64,000 nucleotides of DNA, taken from Eremomyces bilateralis CBS 781.70 (taxonomy: Eukaryota; Ascomycota; Dothideomycetes; Eremomycetales; Eremomycetaceae). The notes under the pieces were generated by a model. It ran no database searches. It was given only the letters and a program-made list of their open reading frames with translations, and had not been told where the DNA came from. This document shows positions 1 to 11,415 of the stretch, in pieces. How positions within the stretch are numbered: position 1 is the stretch's first letter; every line of letters begins with the position of its first letter. The stretch is from positions 704,808 through 768,807 of the forward strand of contig NW_022985067.1 of the NCBI RefSeq assembly GCF_010015585.1, given 5' to 3'. A program made the translations under genes and the position numbers.

Positions 1-834
1 AAGCGTATCCGCTCACTCTATCCATTGCTCGATGGATGGGAGAGCGTCCGGTTTGTGTACTAGCGGTGATTCGCGTAATGTGAGCAGCTGCTCTCGTGTG
101 TATTGGATAAGTGCCATCACAGGATTGGGCTCTCGCCCGATGGCGACGAAGAATCGGAGGTTTGGGTCAAGTATTCGGTGGCGGGAAAATGTGTAGGGAA
201 GGATATGGCGCGAATGAGGATGTTAATCCCCGAGAATGGGGAAATACACAGCCAGCACAGAGCAGTATGCAGACGAGAAAGGCTAGGCCCTCAAGGCTGA
301 AATCGGAAGAGCAGATGGTGATCGCAGATGCAGAGTGAAGGGGCGAGACGGGAAGACCCTTTGCTTCCACTGAGAGAAGGGTATGGTTGTGACTTTGGTG
401 AGCGCGCCTGGTGGAAAGAAAACTGGTAGATTTAAGTGGCTGCGGATGTCTGGTTTTGTAGCATGTGAGGTTCTGTGTCGAGAAATGAGTCTTGTTGTAG
501 CAATTTGACTGGAAGGTTATCGTCTGCTTTGAAGGTTGATGTCTCTCTCTGTCTCTGCCGCTCCGCACCACCAAGGCACGAGTGGGCTTGGCACTGTCCT
601 GATGCACGTGATTGATTTGTGGCGGAACATTAGTGGAACGGAGCGGAGCGGATATTGTGTTGTCTTGGCACGTCATAGCGGAGCCCTCACGTGACACTCT
701 GCTCCAGAGCTCCAGCATGCAAGTGAAACTCAAACTTTTGGGAATGGGTTGCTGTCCAACGACAAAATTATCAACCGCTGCGAAACACCACAAAACCTCC
801 CGGGCCGTTCATCGTACCTGTCATCGTAAGTGCG
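1..834. other. Gene-free left edge and upstream region
   Basis: No coding region is supported here. A long open frame on the minus strand (about 167-793) has no ATG start and no family resemblance, so it looks like chance. The last 100-200 bases probably hold the promoter and 5' leader of the mS26-like gene that starts at 835. Confidence 0.5.
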
Positions 835-1884
835 ATGACCACACCATCTTGCGCGCGGAGGTGCCGCTCTAATATCCCTACCCTATTCTCCTCTCCTGTC
901 GTTTCACATGTCCGTCGCTATACCGCTGGCAAATCCTATCTCCATACTCCTGGGACATCGCCGCATATGAATGGCCTTGTCGGCCGCAGTGGACGGTATC
1001 GGGGCCGGTCGTTTAGCTCATCTCCTCGAGCGCGATCAATTGCTCCTGAATCGCCGAGATTCATCGATATCCCTCAACCTCCCCAGCGGGATGTAGTGAA
1101 AAGGCCCATAGTGAAGGGTGTCCTGCCCGTGCCCCGTCAGGTGTTTCGAAGCAACACTGGAAACAACATGATCGATCCTAAGACGCTATCACTCAGCACA
1201 ATGGAACCTTCGAATCCCGAGCAGGAGTTGGACACCGATACAACGACCCTATCCAGAAGATCGTACAAGGCAAGGGCAGCACAAACGAGAAGGCAAAATC
1301 TACGACAGGGTGTAATGGATCTATATACTCGGCAAGAGACGCAAAGAACGCGTTCGGAGCGAAAACAGGCTGCCATCTTCAAAGCACACAATGCAGCTCG
1401 AGTTGCCCCCGAGCGTGACGACGAGCGATTTACCCGGACCACGGTCCCCCAAGCCGTTTTGGACCTTCTAACGAAGCAGCCTACCTCCGGACGGAAATCG
1501 GATCCCGAAGCCATGGAACGGAGTCGAATGAATTATCAGCGTGACCTCCAGAAGAAATCCGAGCGTCGGCGGGAAGCCCTTCAGTCTCTCTACGTCCATG
1601 CCAGGAATTTCATCGTCAACGAAGCCCAGCTTGACGAAGCCATTGAGAAGACGTTCGGCACCGAAGAGAAACCTATCCGATGGTCTACAGGATCCTGGTC
1701 CAAGTTCGAGACTACAAGCATCTGGGCGATGGGCACGCCAGACACGACGAATGATATGCTTGCGAGGTTGAACCGAGAGGGAGACAGCAAAACCACACAG
1801 AGGATCAGGGACAGGCCAATGGGTACCTCATCGGAACGATTGAAGAAGATTGCCGAGGTTTTGACCGGAGGAAAGTCGACCTAA
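835..1884 (+). CDS. Mitochondrial small-subunit ribosomal protein, mS26 (PET123)-like
   Basis: Single-exon gene of 349 residues. The first 70 or so residues are rich in Arg and Ser and almost lack acidic residues, as in a mitochondrial import presequence. Next comes the stretch VKGVLPVPRQVF (about residue 92), which I associate with fungal mS26/Pet123. The rest is highly basic and probably helical, full of Arg/Lys/Gln, and ends in a charged tail. Pet123-type proteins belong to the small subunit of the mitochondrial ribosome. The ATG at 835 is chosen because the presequence begins directly after it. The length fits the family. The assignment rests on remembered family features, not on an alignment; another mitochondrial RNA-binding protein is the main alternative. 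Confidence 0.62.
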   Translation: MTTPSCARRCRSNIPTLFSSPVVSHVRRYTAGKSYLHTPGTSPHMNGLVGRSGRYRGRSFSSSPRARSIAPESPRFIDIPQPPQRDVVKRPIVKGVLPVPRQVFRSNTGNNMIDPKTLSLSTMEPSNPEQELDTDTTTLSRRSYKARAAQTRRQNLRQGVMDLYTRQETQRTRSERKQAAIFKAHNAARVAPERDDERFTRTTVPQAVLDLLTKQPTSGRKSDPEAMERSRMNYQRDLQKKSERRREALQSLYVHARNFIVNEAQLDEAIEKTFGTEEKPIRWSTGSWSKFETTSIWAMGTPDTTNDMLARLNREGDSKTTQRIRDRPMGTSSERLKKIAEVLTGGKST

Positions 1885-3105
1885 GGACCAGGATATATGG
1901 AGTCAACTTGTGCACGGAGCGTAGTGTATGTTTGCGCTATTTGCTTCTAAATCAAAGCATTGGAGCGGATCGGGCGTTTGGATCGATTTGTACGGTGCCA
2001 GTTTGGACTTTGAGGCTCAAGGGCACCTTGGACAGATCCCTGAGAAGCATCACGGTGTATGATTGTTGTGGACCACGACGCGCAAGCCTTTGATGCTGAG
2101 CCTCGCTGTAACTTGTACTATACTGTGGAAATATGCACGTCCCAAGTCTACACATTTCCCTTGCTCTATTTGCGTTTCCATTTATTCCAGGTCACCCAGT
2201 CTCCATAGCCACAACTTTTGAGGCTGATCATGAAGTCACCTTATCCATATATGTTTCACTGACCAGAGAAGGGTGGACCGATGATGAACCGATAACGATG
2301 ACATTCATTGCAGTGGACAACGATGCGAACTGCCCGACCATTGTTCCTGAAACACTCTGTCTCGCCACCGCGCAGCGTTCAATTAAGGCAGGCACACACT
2401 GCTCCGCCCTATCCGAACCTTGGGAGTCAGTTTTCCATCGTTTCTCAAAACTGCGGAGTAGGTTTTCAGCAAGAGCGTTGTTGGGTTCCTCTTCAGTCTT
2501 CTTCGATAAACGTCTGGCTATTTTTATATTTTGAGCCGATTTCATGAAGGGTCCAGCAATGCATTGTGCGAATGCCCCCGGAGTTCTGCGGTAGTTTTGT
2601 CATACGCTGTATACCTGCTTTAGCGAGAGATATTCAAAGTTCCGACTTCCGAGAGACCTGTCAGACGTGGTTGCGCGACGATCCTTACTTTTCCAAAGCC
2701 CATGGGTTTTTATCGCGTACCATACGATCTTGTTCGATGGATTCAAAATGCAGGTATCGGCTGCAGAGATTTGGTCGAACAGCATCATAATGTGCAATGC
2801 GGTCATTTTGTGGGGTATTTACTCCGCCAAAACGTGTGTTGCTTTGACGATCGTGATCTGGTACCGGGAGTCCCACCAGAACCATGGAATGGTGCCTGTA
2901 TCATCATGGAAACAAAGGTCTCCATTGATCGATCATTGTGATGCAAGACACACGTTAGCGACGGATAACTACTCCGTACCTTTTAGAGATTAAGAGGGTC
3001 TCCTATTCTACTTAAGCAGGTCAATTTCCCATCTCTTTTTCGTTTCAATCCACGCGATACTATCGACTTTGATATTCGATAGTTTGCCTACTCCCCTATT
3101 CCATC
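1885..3105. other. Intergenic region, about 1.2 kb
   Basis: Contains only short open frames with no recognisable domain, including ATG-initiated ones at 2228-2545 (minus) and 2702-2941 (plus). The right end must hold the promoter of the But2-domain gene. I see no repeat or RNA gene. Confidence 0.45.
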
Positions 3106-4678
3106 ATGCAGTATCTCTTGGCCGCATCTTCTATCCTCGGCGGTGTATCCGCCTTGGTCGCCCGTGACGCCCCCTGGTATGCTCCACTCAAGGCGTCTCA
3201 TATCATTCATATACTTACCAGAACGCAGTTGCTTCCACCTGTCCGCGGATGGAGGCCCCGGAGGTCCGGTTGGCCAGCTTGATGATGGTCAGAACCGCAT
3301 TGGACAAGGTCTTCCAGAGGCGAATTATTGTCTCGACAACAACGGAGGTAAGCATACGGTCTCGGAAGCAGCCGGAAGAAACCTAAGATCATGCTAACAC
3401 TCTACAGGTTTGACGGACCAGGACGGCAGAGGATGCATCCTAACTCCTCCAACCACCCAATGGCAATGTGATGAAGGAGCCACTCCGGATGGAGGGTTCA
3501 GCGTAGGCAATGATGGTGGGCTGAAACATGATGGCAGCACCACCTTCATCGCTTGCCCGACTGGAGACAATGGCGGATGGAATATCTACACAGAGCGCAT
3601 CGATGGCGAACCACTGTGCACGGAGATCACCCTCACTGCGGATAGTTGCGGCTCTGGGGCTCCCCCGACTGAGGGCAAGCCCAGTGAACCGGCTGGCACT
3701 CAACCTGCACAAACGCAGCCCGCTGGAACTGAACCAACTGGCGATCACCCTTCACCGAGCCAGCCCGCTGGAACTGAACCAGCTGGCGATCACCCTTCAC
3801 CGAGCCAGCCCGCTGGAACTGAACCAGTTGGCGATCACCCTTCACCGAGCCACCCTGCTGAAAGCCAGCCCACTGGAGGTCATCCTACGCTGAGCCCGCC
3901 GTATTTGAATCAAACAACTACTGGCAGCCCTGGTGGTGATGGTGCTGGCGGGAGTCAGCCAACCGGCGGTAACCCCTCTACGACCAGCAACCCAGCGAAG
4001 ACGCAGCCAGCGGGAAGTAAGCCAGCGGAGACCCAACCGGTTGCGACCAATCCTGCCGAGACTCCATCAACCCCGCCTTCCGAGTCCTGCCCCGTGGACG
4101 AGGATCTGAGCGGCCCGTATGAGGTAAGCGCCTTCAATTCAATACCCCCAAGTCTTGAGACTAATTCATCGCGCAGGCTCCTCATCTGATCATTCCCGTC
4201 GACAGCTCCAAGCCGGACGAGGTGCCCGGAACCTCCTACTTCGGCCAGGTCACTCCTACCGTGAGCTCGATCTTCAACTTCGACATCCCTGAAAGCTACG
4301 CCGGCAGCAAGTGCTCGATCATTTTCCTCTTCCCGGAACGGTCCCGACTTGAAACGTCCAACTACACGATCTCAGGCACTGGAGAAGTCCAATTCGGGCT
4401 ACTCGACAGCCCGGCTTCTGAGCAGACATCGTTCAATACTTCGCCGAAGATCAAGACCGACCTTGGCAAGGAGATGCTCGCCCCAGGAAATAGCTACCAG
4501 ATCGAGACGCTAGAATGCCCCGCCGGAGAAACCATTGCGATCAGTATGGTGAGCTCTAAGGGGACGGATTTCGAGTGGTTTGAAGACTACAACCCTGCAC
4601 CGTAAGTTCCGTATTCTATGTTTATTGTCGCATGTTGCTAACAGAAGCAGGATCGGGTTGTGGGTCACCAAGTGCTAA
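3106..4678 (+). CDS. Secreted cell-wall protein with But2 C-terminal domain and Pro/Thr repeat linker
   Basis: Five exons: 3106-3176, 3229-3347, 3408-4123, 4177-4601, 4651-4678; phases agree. The protein begins with a signal peptide (MQYLLAASSILGGVSALVAR). A Cys-containing N-terminal module follows (CCFHLSADGGPGGPVGQL), of the kind seen in fungal wall proteins of the PhiA/But2 group. The middle is a low-complexity Pro/Thr/Ser/Gly linker with near-identical 15-residue repeats around 3720-3850. The C-terminal part, from APHLIIPVD through SSIFNFDIP and CSIIFLFPE to the final LWVTKC, matches the But2 C-terminal domain (PF09792). No GPI signal is visible, so it is probably secreted or wall-associated. 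The family's molecular function is poorly known. The But2 domain call is strong; the two smallest exons are less certain. Confidence 0.82.
3715..3850 (+). repeat. In-frame minisatellite, 45-bp unit
   Basis: About three near-identical 45-bp units encode repeats of the form QPAGTEPAGDHPSPS. More diverged QPAG/QPTG units lie on both sides, to about 4050. The repeat sits inside exon 3 of the But2-domain gene and forms its extended linker. The unit is a multiple of three, so copy-number change would keep the frame. Confidence 0.85.
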
Positions 4679-5176
4679 ATACGTGTACAATGATATGGTA
4701 GGGATCAGCGTAGACGCCGTCGCTAGCTTTTCGCACTAAAGCGGAATTCCTGCTTATTCTTAGGCGTTTGCACCCTCTGGTGGTTTTCCTAAGATGTATG
4801 ATAGATACTCCGCTGAGTTCCATCAGAGCTCGAGCGATGTTGTAACAACAGTAATGGAACGAATGTATTCGAGTAATCAACCGTTTCTGGTCCAGTGCTG
4901 TAGGAGTCAAACCTCTCGCTGCTGGACAAACATTGCGTATGTTTCTAACGGTTCTTGTTTCTATATACCTTCTGGCGTATTGGTCCTCTTCAGATCCACC
5001 GTCTTTTTTGGGCAAGCCAAACTGCCATCCCAAAGCCTTCCTATAAAGCACATTCATAACATATAACTGTATTAAAATTCAACTGTTTAGGGTTGCTACG
5101 CAGAGTTTTGGCTTTGCGAACTGATTGTTATTTGCGATGCCAGAAGTAATGATCAGTTTCAGAGAATTCTTTCAGT

Positions 5177-5600
5177 CTACCCAGTTACAATCTCCACGTC
5201 CAGCGACATAGTGTACGACAGGTACTCAAGCCTCACAGTGAGGACAGTGCTGAGACTAACGTTGCCCTTCTGTATAATAGGGAGCGTGAGTAGGATGCCG
5301 CGACTCGTCAGAGTAGGTGGGGAGGGATCCAGAGACCAAAACCTCGCAGCAGCAGGTTCAAGAGCTCCTAATTCGAATTGAAATTCCCGGGGCGGTCGTG
5401 CTAACGCGCCCCTAATAAATGGGCACTCGAGGCCTTGCGGTTCAGTTTTCCAACAGAAGATACTAATGTCGTCGGACTGTTTCAATGTCTCACATCTTGT
5501 AGTCGTCTGAAAGCGTTGTCATCCTCTCCGTAGAGAAGCGGCATATTAACATCAAATATTCCCATGAGAAAGTAAGCAAGTTCTGTCCAGGTGGTAACCA
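5177..5600 (-). pseudogene. Remnant of a HET-domain (heterokaryon incompatibility) gene
   Basis: Read on the minus strand, this stretch encodes ELAYFLMGIFDVNMPLLYGE, followed in another frame by QSDDISIFCW and later RGILLTLPII. These are typical landmarks just after the HET domain in fungal incompatibility proteins (usual forms: ...YCLMGIFDVNMPLLYGEG..., ...KQSDDHSIFAW...). The N-terminal HET core is not recognisable upstream. The copy is broken, with several interruptions, and looks like an old fragment. Intact HET proteins trigger cell death when genetically different hyphae fuse. The homology is clear by eye; its extent upstream of 5600 is uncertain. Confidence 0.72.
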
Positions 5601-6291
5601 TAGGAAGCCCATTGTATTCTTTGGCTGGATATCATCAAGGGTCCGTATAGTCCGCCGTCCAACATCTGAGGTCCGCTTTCTCCCTGTTCATGTTTTGGTA
5701 ACATCACCAAAGCCTCGTCAATCGTCACCTCGACCTCGAAGGGTAGACCCGATGACACGAGCAGAGTTCGGGACGCTCCGGCAGCTTCCGCAATCACAAC
5801 AGCCCCCCGATTACACTTCTGGTACGGTCGCGGACGGAGGACAGCGGAAGCGAGCGACCCAAGATCTCACCTGATCCTCAACCCCGGGTTTCATCCGTCA
5901 TTTATTCATCATTTTTGAAGCTATCAACAAGCGAGACCCGCAGTCTCAATCTGCGCCGCTTGGGTTGGATGTCGAAATGATGCGGACCACATCGTGGAGT
6001 TGAAAGTGAGACCAGGACGGTATCGGCTGGAGGAGAAGGCAGGACTGCCTGCCTCGAGAAAGCTGCGATCAGACGGAAAATCCCCATCCGTTGCGGCACC
6101 GTGAGTCGCTCTTGACGGACTGGAGAAAGGAACAGGTTCAGCGTTACTTCTCTAGGTATCGGAAGGTTGTGTATCGTTACATCATAGAGAGCCTCACTAC
6201 AGACTTTTCTCTAGACACGTCCAGTCCGAAGCACACTTCTCCCTCCAAGTCTTCATGTTCATAATCTAAGTCCAGGCACATATATTCAACA
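5601..6291. other. Intergenic region beside the HET remnant
   Basis: A minus-strand open frame at 5552-5797 and another at 5902-6099 show no recognisable domain. They may be decayed parts of the neighbouring HET gene or chance. The last 100 bases, with a TATA-like 'catatattc' about 15 nt before the ATG at 6292, likely belong to the promoter/leader of the next gene. Confidence 0.35.
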
Positions 6292-7123
6292 ATGGCGTTA
6301 TATTTCCTGATGGTCAATGTTCTTGCCACTCTTCTTCTCTATTACCCAACTTTGATTCAGGCTGCCACCTTTCAAACTTCCCCCTGGTTGAACACCAGAC
6401 AGTCGGGAGAGGCAACCCCACAGCCACAGTCCCTAACCGCTCCATCGAACATATCTTTCGCATACCTGATCACCAAGACATCCGCCAATGAAAACAATAC
6501 CGAGTTTTCCGACCACACCATCTGGGCCTATCATAACGGAGCGGGCATACACGCTGCGGTTGCAACTACGCTCGGTGACCGGACCAATGCAATGGCCTGG
6601 TTCAATGAGTCCGGACGTCATGCGCAGTTCGACTTTGGCGCTCCACTAAACGCCACGCACAACTTTCCCTTCGGAATGTACCTTAAGCAACAAGATATCT
6701 ATGGCGAGTGGGGCACCGTCCAGATTGACCCGGGCTTGGGGAGCGATTGGGCCAACTTCACCTATGACGAGGCCACGATAGGCTTGAGCGTTGAAGATGA
6801 ATATTTCGGCGGTTGGTTGAGTAAGTGATATATACGGCCTTGATGTTTAAGCCCCTACTTGTGTCGTGGTCGTGCGGATATGTTCGAGGCTACCTCTACA
6901 GGTGTTCGTATTGCCAGTAGTTAGCCGCTAACATCCAAATACAGTATGTCATTGGTACCTCGGGGTTCCACAGCTCTTCTGGATTCGGGGCGATCTGAAT
7001 GCGACGCCCCCTACTACTTGCGGCCGAGTTAATCTCTTCTACCGGTGTCACGATGGACAGAGCAACACTGAAGTCGCGACTGAAGGATGCTATCTCCACC
7101 CTCCGCGTCCCGTCGCCGATTGA
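6292..7123 (+). CDS. Small secreted protein, DUF7907-like
   Basis: Two exons, 6292-6820 and 6945-7123, give 235 residues. The N-terminus is a clear signal peptide (hydrophobic stretch ending LIQA-ATF, about residue 24). The mature part carries several N-glycosylation sequons (NIS, NNT, NES, NAT, NFT). The motif FGGWLICHWYLGVPQLFW spans the splice site. It is characteristic of a family of small fungal secreted proteins now grouped as DUF7907, which supports both the intron and the family call. No function is established for the family. The conserved Cys and Trp in the C-terminal motif and a Cys-rich tail suggest a folded extracellular domain. The last 30 residues do not match anything I know. 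Confidence 0.75.
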
Positions 7124-7635
7124 TCGGAGGAAGATCTCCTCTGCAAGCTGCTGTTATGGTGGAGATCACGTCTCCAGCATTGGCACTGAAACATTCATCA
7201 TGGTACAAATCGTGGGCATTGCTGTGGGGTTTAGGTCGTATGGATTAGCATATAACTTCGCCAACAATATCAATTGCTCATTATCAACCCGTTTCTCGCA
7301 CCTACCTTCGTCCCGTGGATTATTTGCGATCGCCACCAGACACCTTGCAACATCGTTGATCGGCAGACACCTTGGTATCGGGTGTATAGCCTGCGTGACT
7401 TGTTCTCGCAACCACTGGCCTAAACCTGGTCAAGAGAAGGCCTGCGTAAGTTTACAACTGGCCAATGACATAATTGTTGAAGACTGAAACCCTTGGTTAG
7501 CGACATCAATCAGTAGTGACGGATGCTAGTATTTCAGTTGCTTGGGACTTGAATCAAACAGTGACGTTAGGACGATAAGCAAGACACTAAACAAACATGG
7601 AAGACGCACGGAGACAAGCATGAATCGATCGAACT
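7124..7635. other. Intergenic region between convergent genes
   Basis: Lies between the 3' ends of the DUF7907-like gene (+) and the deacetylase (-), so it should contain both 3' UTRs and polyadenylation sites. No supported gene or repeat. Confidence 0.4.
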
Positions 7636-8412
7636 TCAGCCATTCTCATTCTTGAGCAGTTCCGTGACTGTGACTATTCGATACCCTTGCTTCCGGATTT
7701 CAGGGATAACCTGCCTGAGCATCGGCGCGGTCCAACTCCTCCGGTCATGGCAGATAATAATTCCCCCCGGCCGCAGCATGCTCAGAATATGATTCGCATT
7801 CACACGCCAGATATTGACCTGCGGATCGTGGGGATAAATACTGCCCAAGACCAGCCGATATCCCAACGCTTTCACGATTCTCCGCATCCGCGTGTGGAAG
7901 AACCCAGATCCTGGCCGGAAATACTTGGGGGCGGGCTCCTTCTCCACCGCAGTATACGCGTCGCGTAGCATGTCTTCGACGGTATGAATCTGCTCTGCGA
8001 GCGTTCCATCGCTCAAATCTCGCGATGGCTCGTCTCTCATGGCATGGTTTCCCAGCTCGTTTCCCCCTCTAATCAAGTCTTGCAGGATCGGCTCCCGCCC
8101 CGCGACCTGTGATCCGATGACAAAGAACGTCGCCGTCGCGTCGTTTTCCTTGAGAATCTGCATGATCTCATTTGTATACTGCGAGGGGCCGTCATCGATC
8201 GTCAGGGCCACGACTTTCGACGCTGTGTCGACGCGCCAAAGGACATCGGGCCAGCGGCATTGGAAGTGGCGGATGAGGAATGATGGTGGCTTGTAGATCC
8301 AGTAGAGCGGAGTTAGGAAGATTAGAATTACGGCCGCAAGCGCAAGCATTGTTCGAAGGCGAGCACGTCGTGCTCTCGATGGGAGACGGAAGAGGCGAAA
8401 GGAGCGTAGCAT
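7636..8412 (-). CDS. Membrane-anchored polysaccharide (chitin-type) deacetylase, NodB domain
   Basis: The chosen start gives 258 residues; an in-frame ATG at 8517 would add 35 unconserved residues. After a basic N-terminus comes one hydrophobic segment (MLALAAVILIFLTPLYWIY), giving a type II signal-anchor layout, then a NodB homology domain. Motif 1 is TIDDGPS, motif 2 GGNELGNHAMRDEPS, motif 3 RPGSGFF, and a late motif is GGIIICHDRR. Such enzymes remove N-acetyl groups from chitin or related polymers in the wall or secretory pathway using a divalent metal. In motif 2 the usual second metal-binding His of HxxxHP is Asp/Glu-like here (HAMRDEP), a variant I recall from a fungal/bacterial subfamily. 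Substrate is not predictable from sequence. Confidence 0.85.
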   Translation of the reverse strand: MLRSFRLFRLPSRARRARLRTMLALAAVILIFLTPLYWIYKPPSFLIRHFQCRWPDVLWRVDTASKVVALTIDDGPSQYTNEIMQILKENDATATFFVIGSQVAGREPILQDLIRGGNELGNHAMRDEPSRDLSDGTLAEQIHTVEDMLRDAYTAVEKEPAPKYFRPGSGFFHTRMRRIVKALGYRLVLGSIYPHDPQVNIWRVNANHILSMLRPGGIIICHDRRSWTAPMLRQVIPEIRKQGYRIVTVTELLKNENG

Positions 8413-8517
8413 GTCAGCGGTTGTATAGAGGTCATGATTGATATTGCCTTGAGGTTGATTCTCCTTATTTTGCAAACATGACGAAGAGTAAAGATTGCTG
8501 GTGCATGATACACACAT

Positions 8518-9650
8518 CGTCTACCAAGTTCATTCATCCCTGAGGCCTGAGGTCCAATTTCCGCATCACGTTCGTGAGGATCGGCATTCGGCTCATATTC
8601 GGCTCGGTGATGTTTCGGCTCCAGCTGACGATAGAAACCAAATCCGCAACTCAAATTGCACTACCAATTATAGTACTCTTCGGCATCGCAGTTTTCGGTT
8701 TTCACATCACTCCTCCAAGTATCTGTGTCCCAATTGGGAATTTTTTATTTTTGGATGTGTGCACTATCCAGGTTACAACAGACGCAGCGCCATTATTATT
8801 CTCGAGTGAGAATTGCCACCCGCTGGAAAAGAAATACACGAGCTCAGAAGATTTCCAATGTGGCAATGTCGACAGCCCTGCCCCTGCATCGCGCTCGCCT
8901 CCACTCTTGCGGGAGCTAATCTGTCGAGCTTTGATGATCCCTCATCTATCAAATTCTCCTTTGGATCGACATTCGACAAGTCACGATACCGTATTAATAG
9001 ACCAAACAAATCAGGAAACCTTCCTTGTCTCCAGAGTCGCTTCAACGACTTGGTCGCCTGGATGTCCAGGCATGCCCAGTCCCTGGTCCAGCTTCCTGGC
9101 CCCGAAGCTGGGAGTCCTGCGACTTGTGAGGTCAGCTAGTTCGAGTGGATGGTCCGCTAGTTGGCCCAACCATACGATTCTGCAAAACCACCATTACTGT
9201 TACACCACAACTCGTACAACTCACGATGGTGGCAGATGGCGTGCTTGTCCCCTATCCAAAATCTCAGCAAGAGCATACTACATCAGCCTGGTATCCTTCC
9301 ATCAGCACGGTAGGCGCAAATCCTGGTTCTTGGTTCACATGAAACTGGATCAAATGAGGCTCCTTGGCATTGATTGCGTTATTCTAAGTGGGATCGCCTC
9401 TTCAAGAAGTATCGTAACATCCTTCGCTTACACATTTACCTTCCAAAAACGTTCAAATGCCACAAGGTTGGTATCATTCATTGGTCATAAATTATAAATT
9501 AAGCATTGTTAAGCCTTGGTGTGGTCTGAGGTTGCATGCTTCACTCTGGCCGCCTGCGTATTAAATGCTCCCATCCCCAGAAACGCAGATCTCTTTTCGT
9601 CAATTCATCCAGAACTAGAACTCAGAAAAACATTCAATAGAACCACGACG
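8518..9650. other. Divergent promoter region, deacetylase and permease
   Basis: About 1.1 kb between two genes reading outwards. A long plus-strand open frame at 8574-9497 lacks an ATG at its start and has no domain resemblance. A/T-rich segments near 8640-8760 and 9470-9510 are compatible with promoter DNA. No RNA gene or repeat seen. Confidence 0.4.
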
Positions 9651-11415
9651 ATGGTGACCAAAGTCCCGGATGGTAAGCCCTTGGTGGAGGTAGCACCTCC
9701 ACCCTATGATAGGAGTGACGAGACTGGAGGCGCAATTGTGGAGGATGAGCAAAAGTTTCAGTTCCAAGAGAATAGGAAACTTGGAGTCACCAGTGCCGTG
9801 TTCCTGATCTTAAATAAGATGATCGGAACGGGAAGTGAGTACATATGGACTATATTGAGAGAAGTTCTAGAACTCTACTAACATTTTGACCTAGTCTTCT
9901 CAACCCCATCGTCTATCTTCGCTGCTACCGGCTCCGTAGGCATCTGTATCTTCCTTTGGATTATCGGCGGCCTCATCACCTTCTGCGGTCTGTCAGTGTA
10001 TCTCGAATTCGGGTTGCAGATCCCCCTCTCCGGAGGAGAGAAGAACTATTTGGAACGTGTTTATCGGCGCCCGAAGTTTCTCACGACATGCATATTTCTG
10101 TCGCAAATGATCCTGCTCGGATTTTCTTCCGGAAACTCTCTAGCTTTCGGTCGGTACGTCCTCTATGCCTCCGGCAGCGACGCTCCGGACGGCTGGGCCG
10201 CAAGAGGAATCGCTATCGGGTGCATCACCTTTGCGGTAGTGTTGCACTCTACCCTCCCCAAATGGGGGATGCGACTGTTCGATGTCCTTGGCGTTTTCAA
10301 GGTCGTCATCCTAATCTTCATCGTCTTCTCCGGGTTTGCGGCCTTGGCTGGCCATCGCCGCGTTCCTAACCCGCACAATTTCGACAACGCGTTCCATCAA
10401 GAGACGGGTCCGGAGTACAGCGACCACGGAGCCTACGCATACGCCAATGCGTTGCTGAACATTGTTTACTCATATAAGGGCTGGGAGAATGCCAATTATG
10501 TCTTGGGCGAGCTCCGACACCCGAGGAAAACTCTCAAAATTGCCGCTCCACTTGCAGTCGGCGGCGTCACTATTCTCTACGTCCTTGCCAACGTTGCATA
10601 CTTTGCGGCAATCCCTAAGACTGATCTTGCGACTTCGGAAGTCATTGTTGCCGGCCTGTTCTTCAAAAACGTCTTTGGAGACAGCGCAGGCGCCAGAAGT
10701 CTGCCGGCATTTGTGGCGCTGAGCAATATTGGAAATGTCTTGGCTGTCAGTTTTGCTCACTCTCGAGTCAATCAAGAATTTGCCAAAGAGGGATTGCTGC
10801 CATTGAGCAAATTATGGGCGTCGAACAAGCCGTTCAATGCACCTGCTGCTTCGGTAATCCTCCCCCTCGAGACGAAATTGTCAGGACTACTGATATACTG
10901 ACTTTCTGGAACAGCTCTTCCTTCACTGGATCGTGACGGTTATCGTCCTAGTTGCACCGCCAGCTGGTCCTGCTTACAACTTCATTGTCAACCTGTGCGC
11001 AAATACCCCTCTCCTATCGACTATTCATGGACTAATTTCCTTTAGGTACACGTACCCTGGCGCCTGGATCAACACGTTTGTGGCTGGTGGCCTCATCTAC
11101 CTCCATTATTCCAAGACGGAGAATTGGACATCTCCCTTCCACTCCTATCTCCCATTCATCCTAATCTTCCTTCTATCCAATGCGTTCCTGGCCATTGTCC
11201 CTTTCATTCCACCGAAGGGGGTTTCCGACCCCGATGGATATCCGTTCTTCGCCTTCCCGGTCGTTGGCGTAGGCGTCCTTCTCCTCGGAGTGGTATACTG
11301 GCTGCTGTGGGTGAAACTCATCCCGAGATGGCGAGGATACAAGATCGTCGGAGAGCGGATAGTGCTGGACGATGGGGGAGAGATGGTCCGGTACAAGCGG
11401 GAGTTCATCAAGTGA
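9651..11415 (+). CDS. Amino-acid permease of the APC superfamily, high-affinity methionine permease (MUP1)-like
   Basis: Four exons: 9651-9834, 9895-10853, 10915-10994, 11046-11415; 530 residues. A hydrophilic cytosolic N-terminus of about 50 residues is followed by LGVTSAVFLILNKMIGTGIFSTPSSIF. This is the first transmembrane helix of the L-type/methionine permease branch, with the GTGIF substrate-binding turn. Later landmarks are GGLITFCGLSVYLEFG, the YSYKGWENANYVLGELRHPRKTL loop typical of MUP1/MUP3-like proteins, and GNVLAVSFAHSRVNQEFAKEGLLP. About 12 hydrophobic segments are visible. It should sit in the plasma membrane and import amino acids, probably methionine or cysteine. The third intron uses a weaker donor (GTGCGC) but keeps phase and joins VNLYTYPGAWIN as expected. 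Confidence 0.85.

Noticed and set aside
167-793. 208-codon minus-strand open frame at the left edge
   Set aside because: Begins at GTG, shows no domain, and its composition looks like non-coding DNA.
8574-9497. 307-codon plus-strand open frame
   Set aside because: No ATG at its start, no conserved motif, and it lies where the promoters of two divergent genes are expected.
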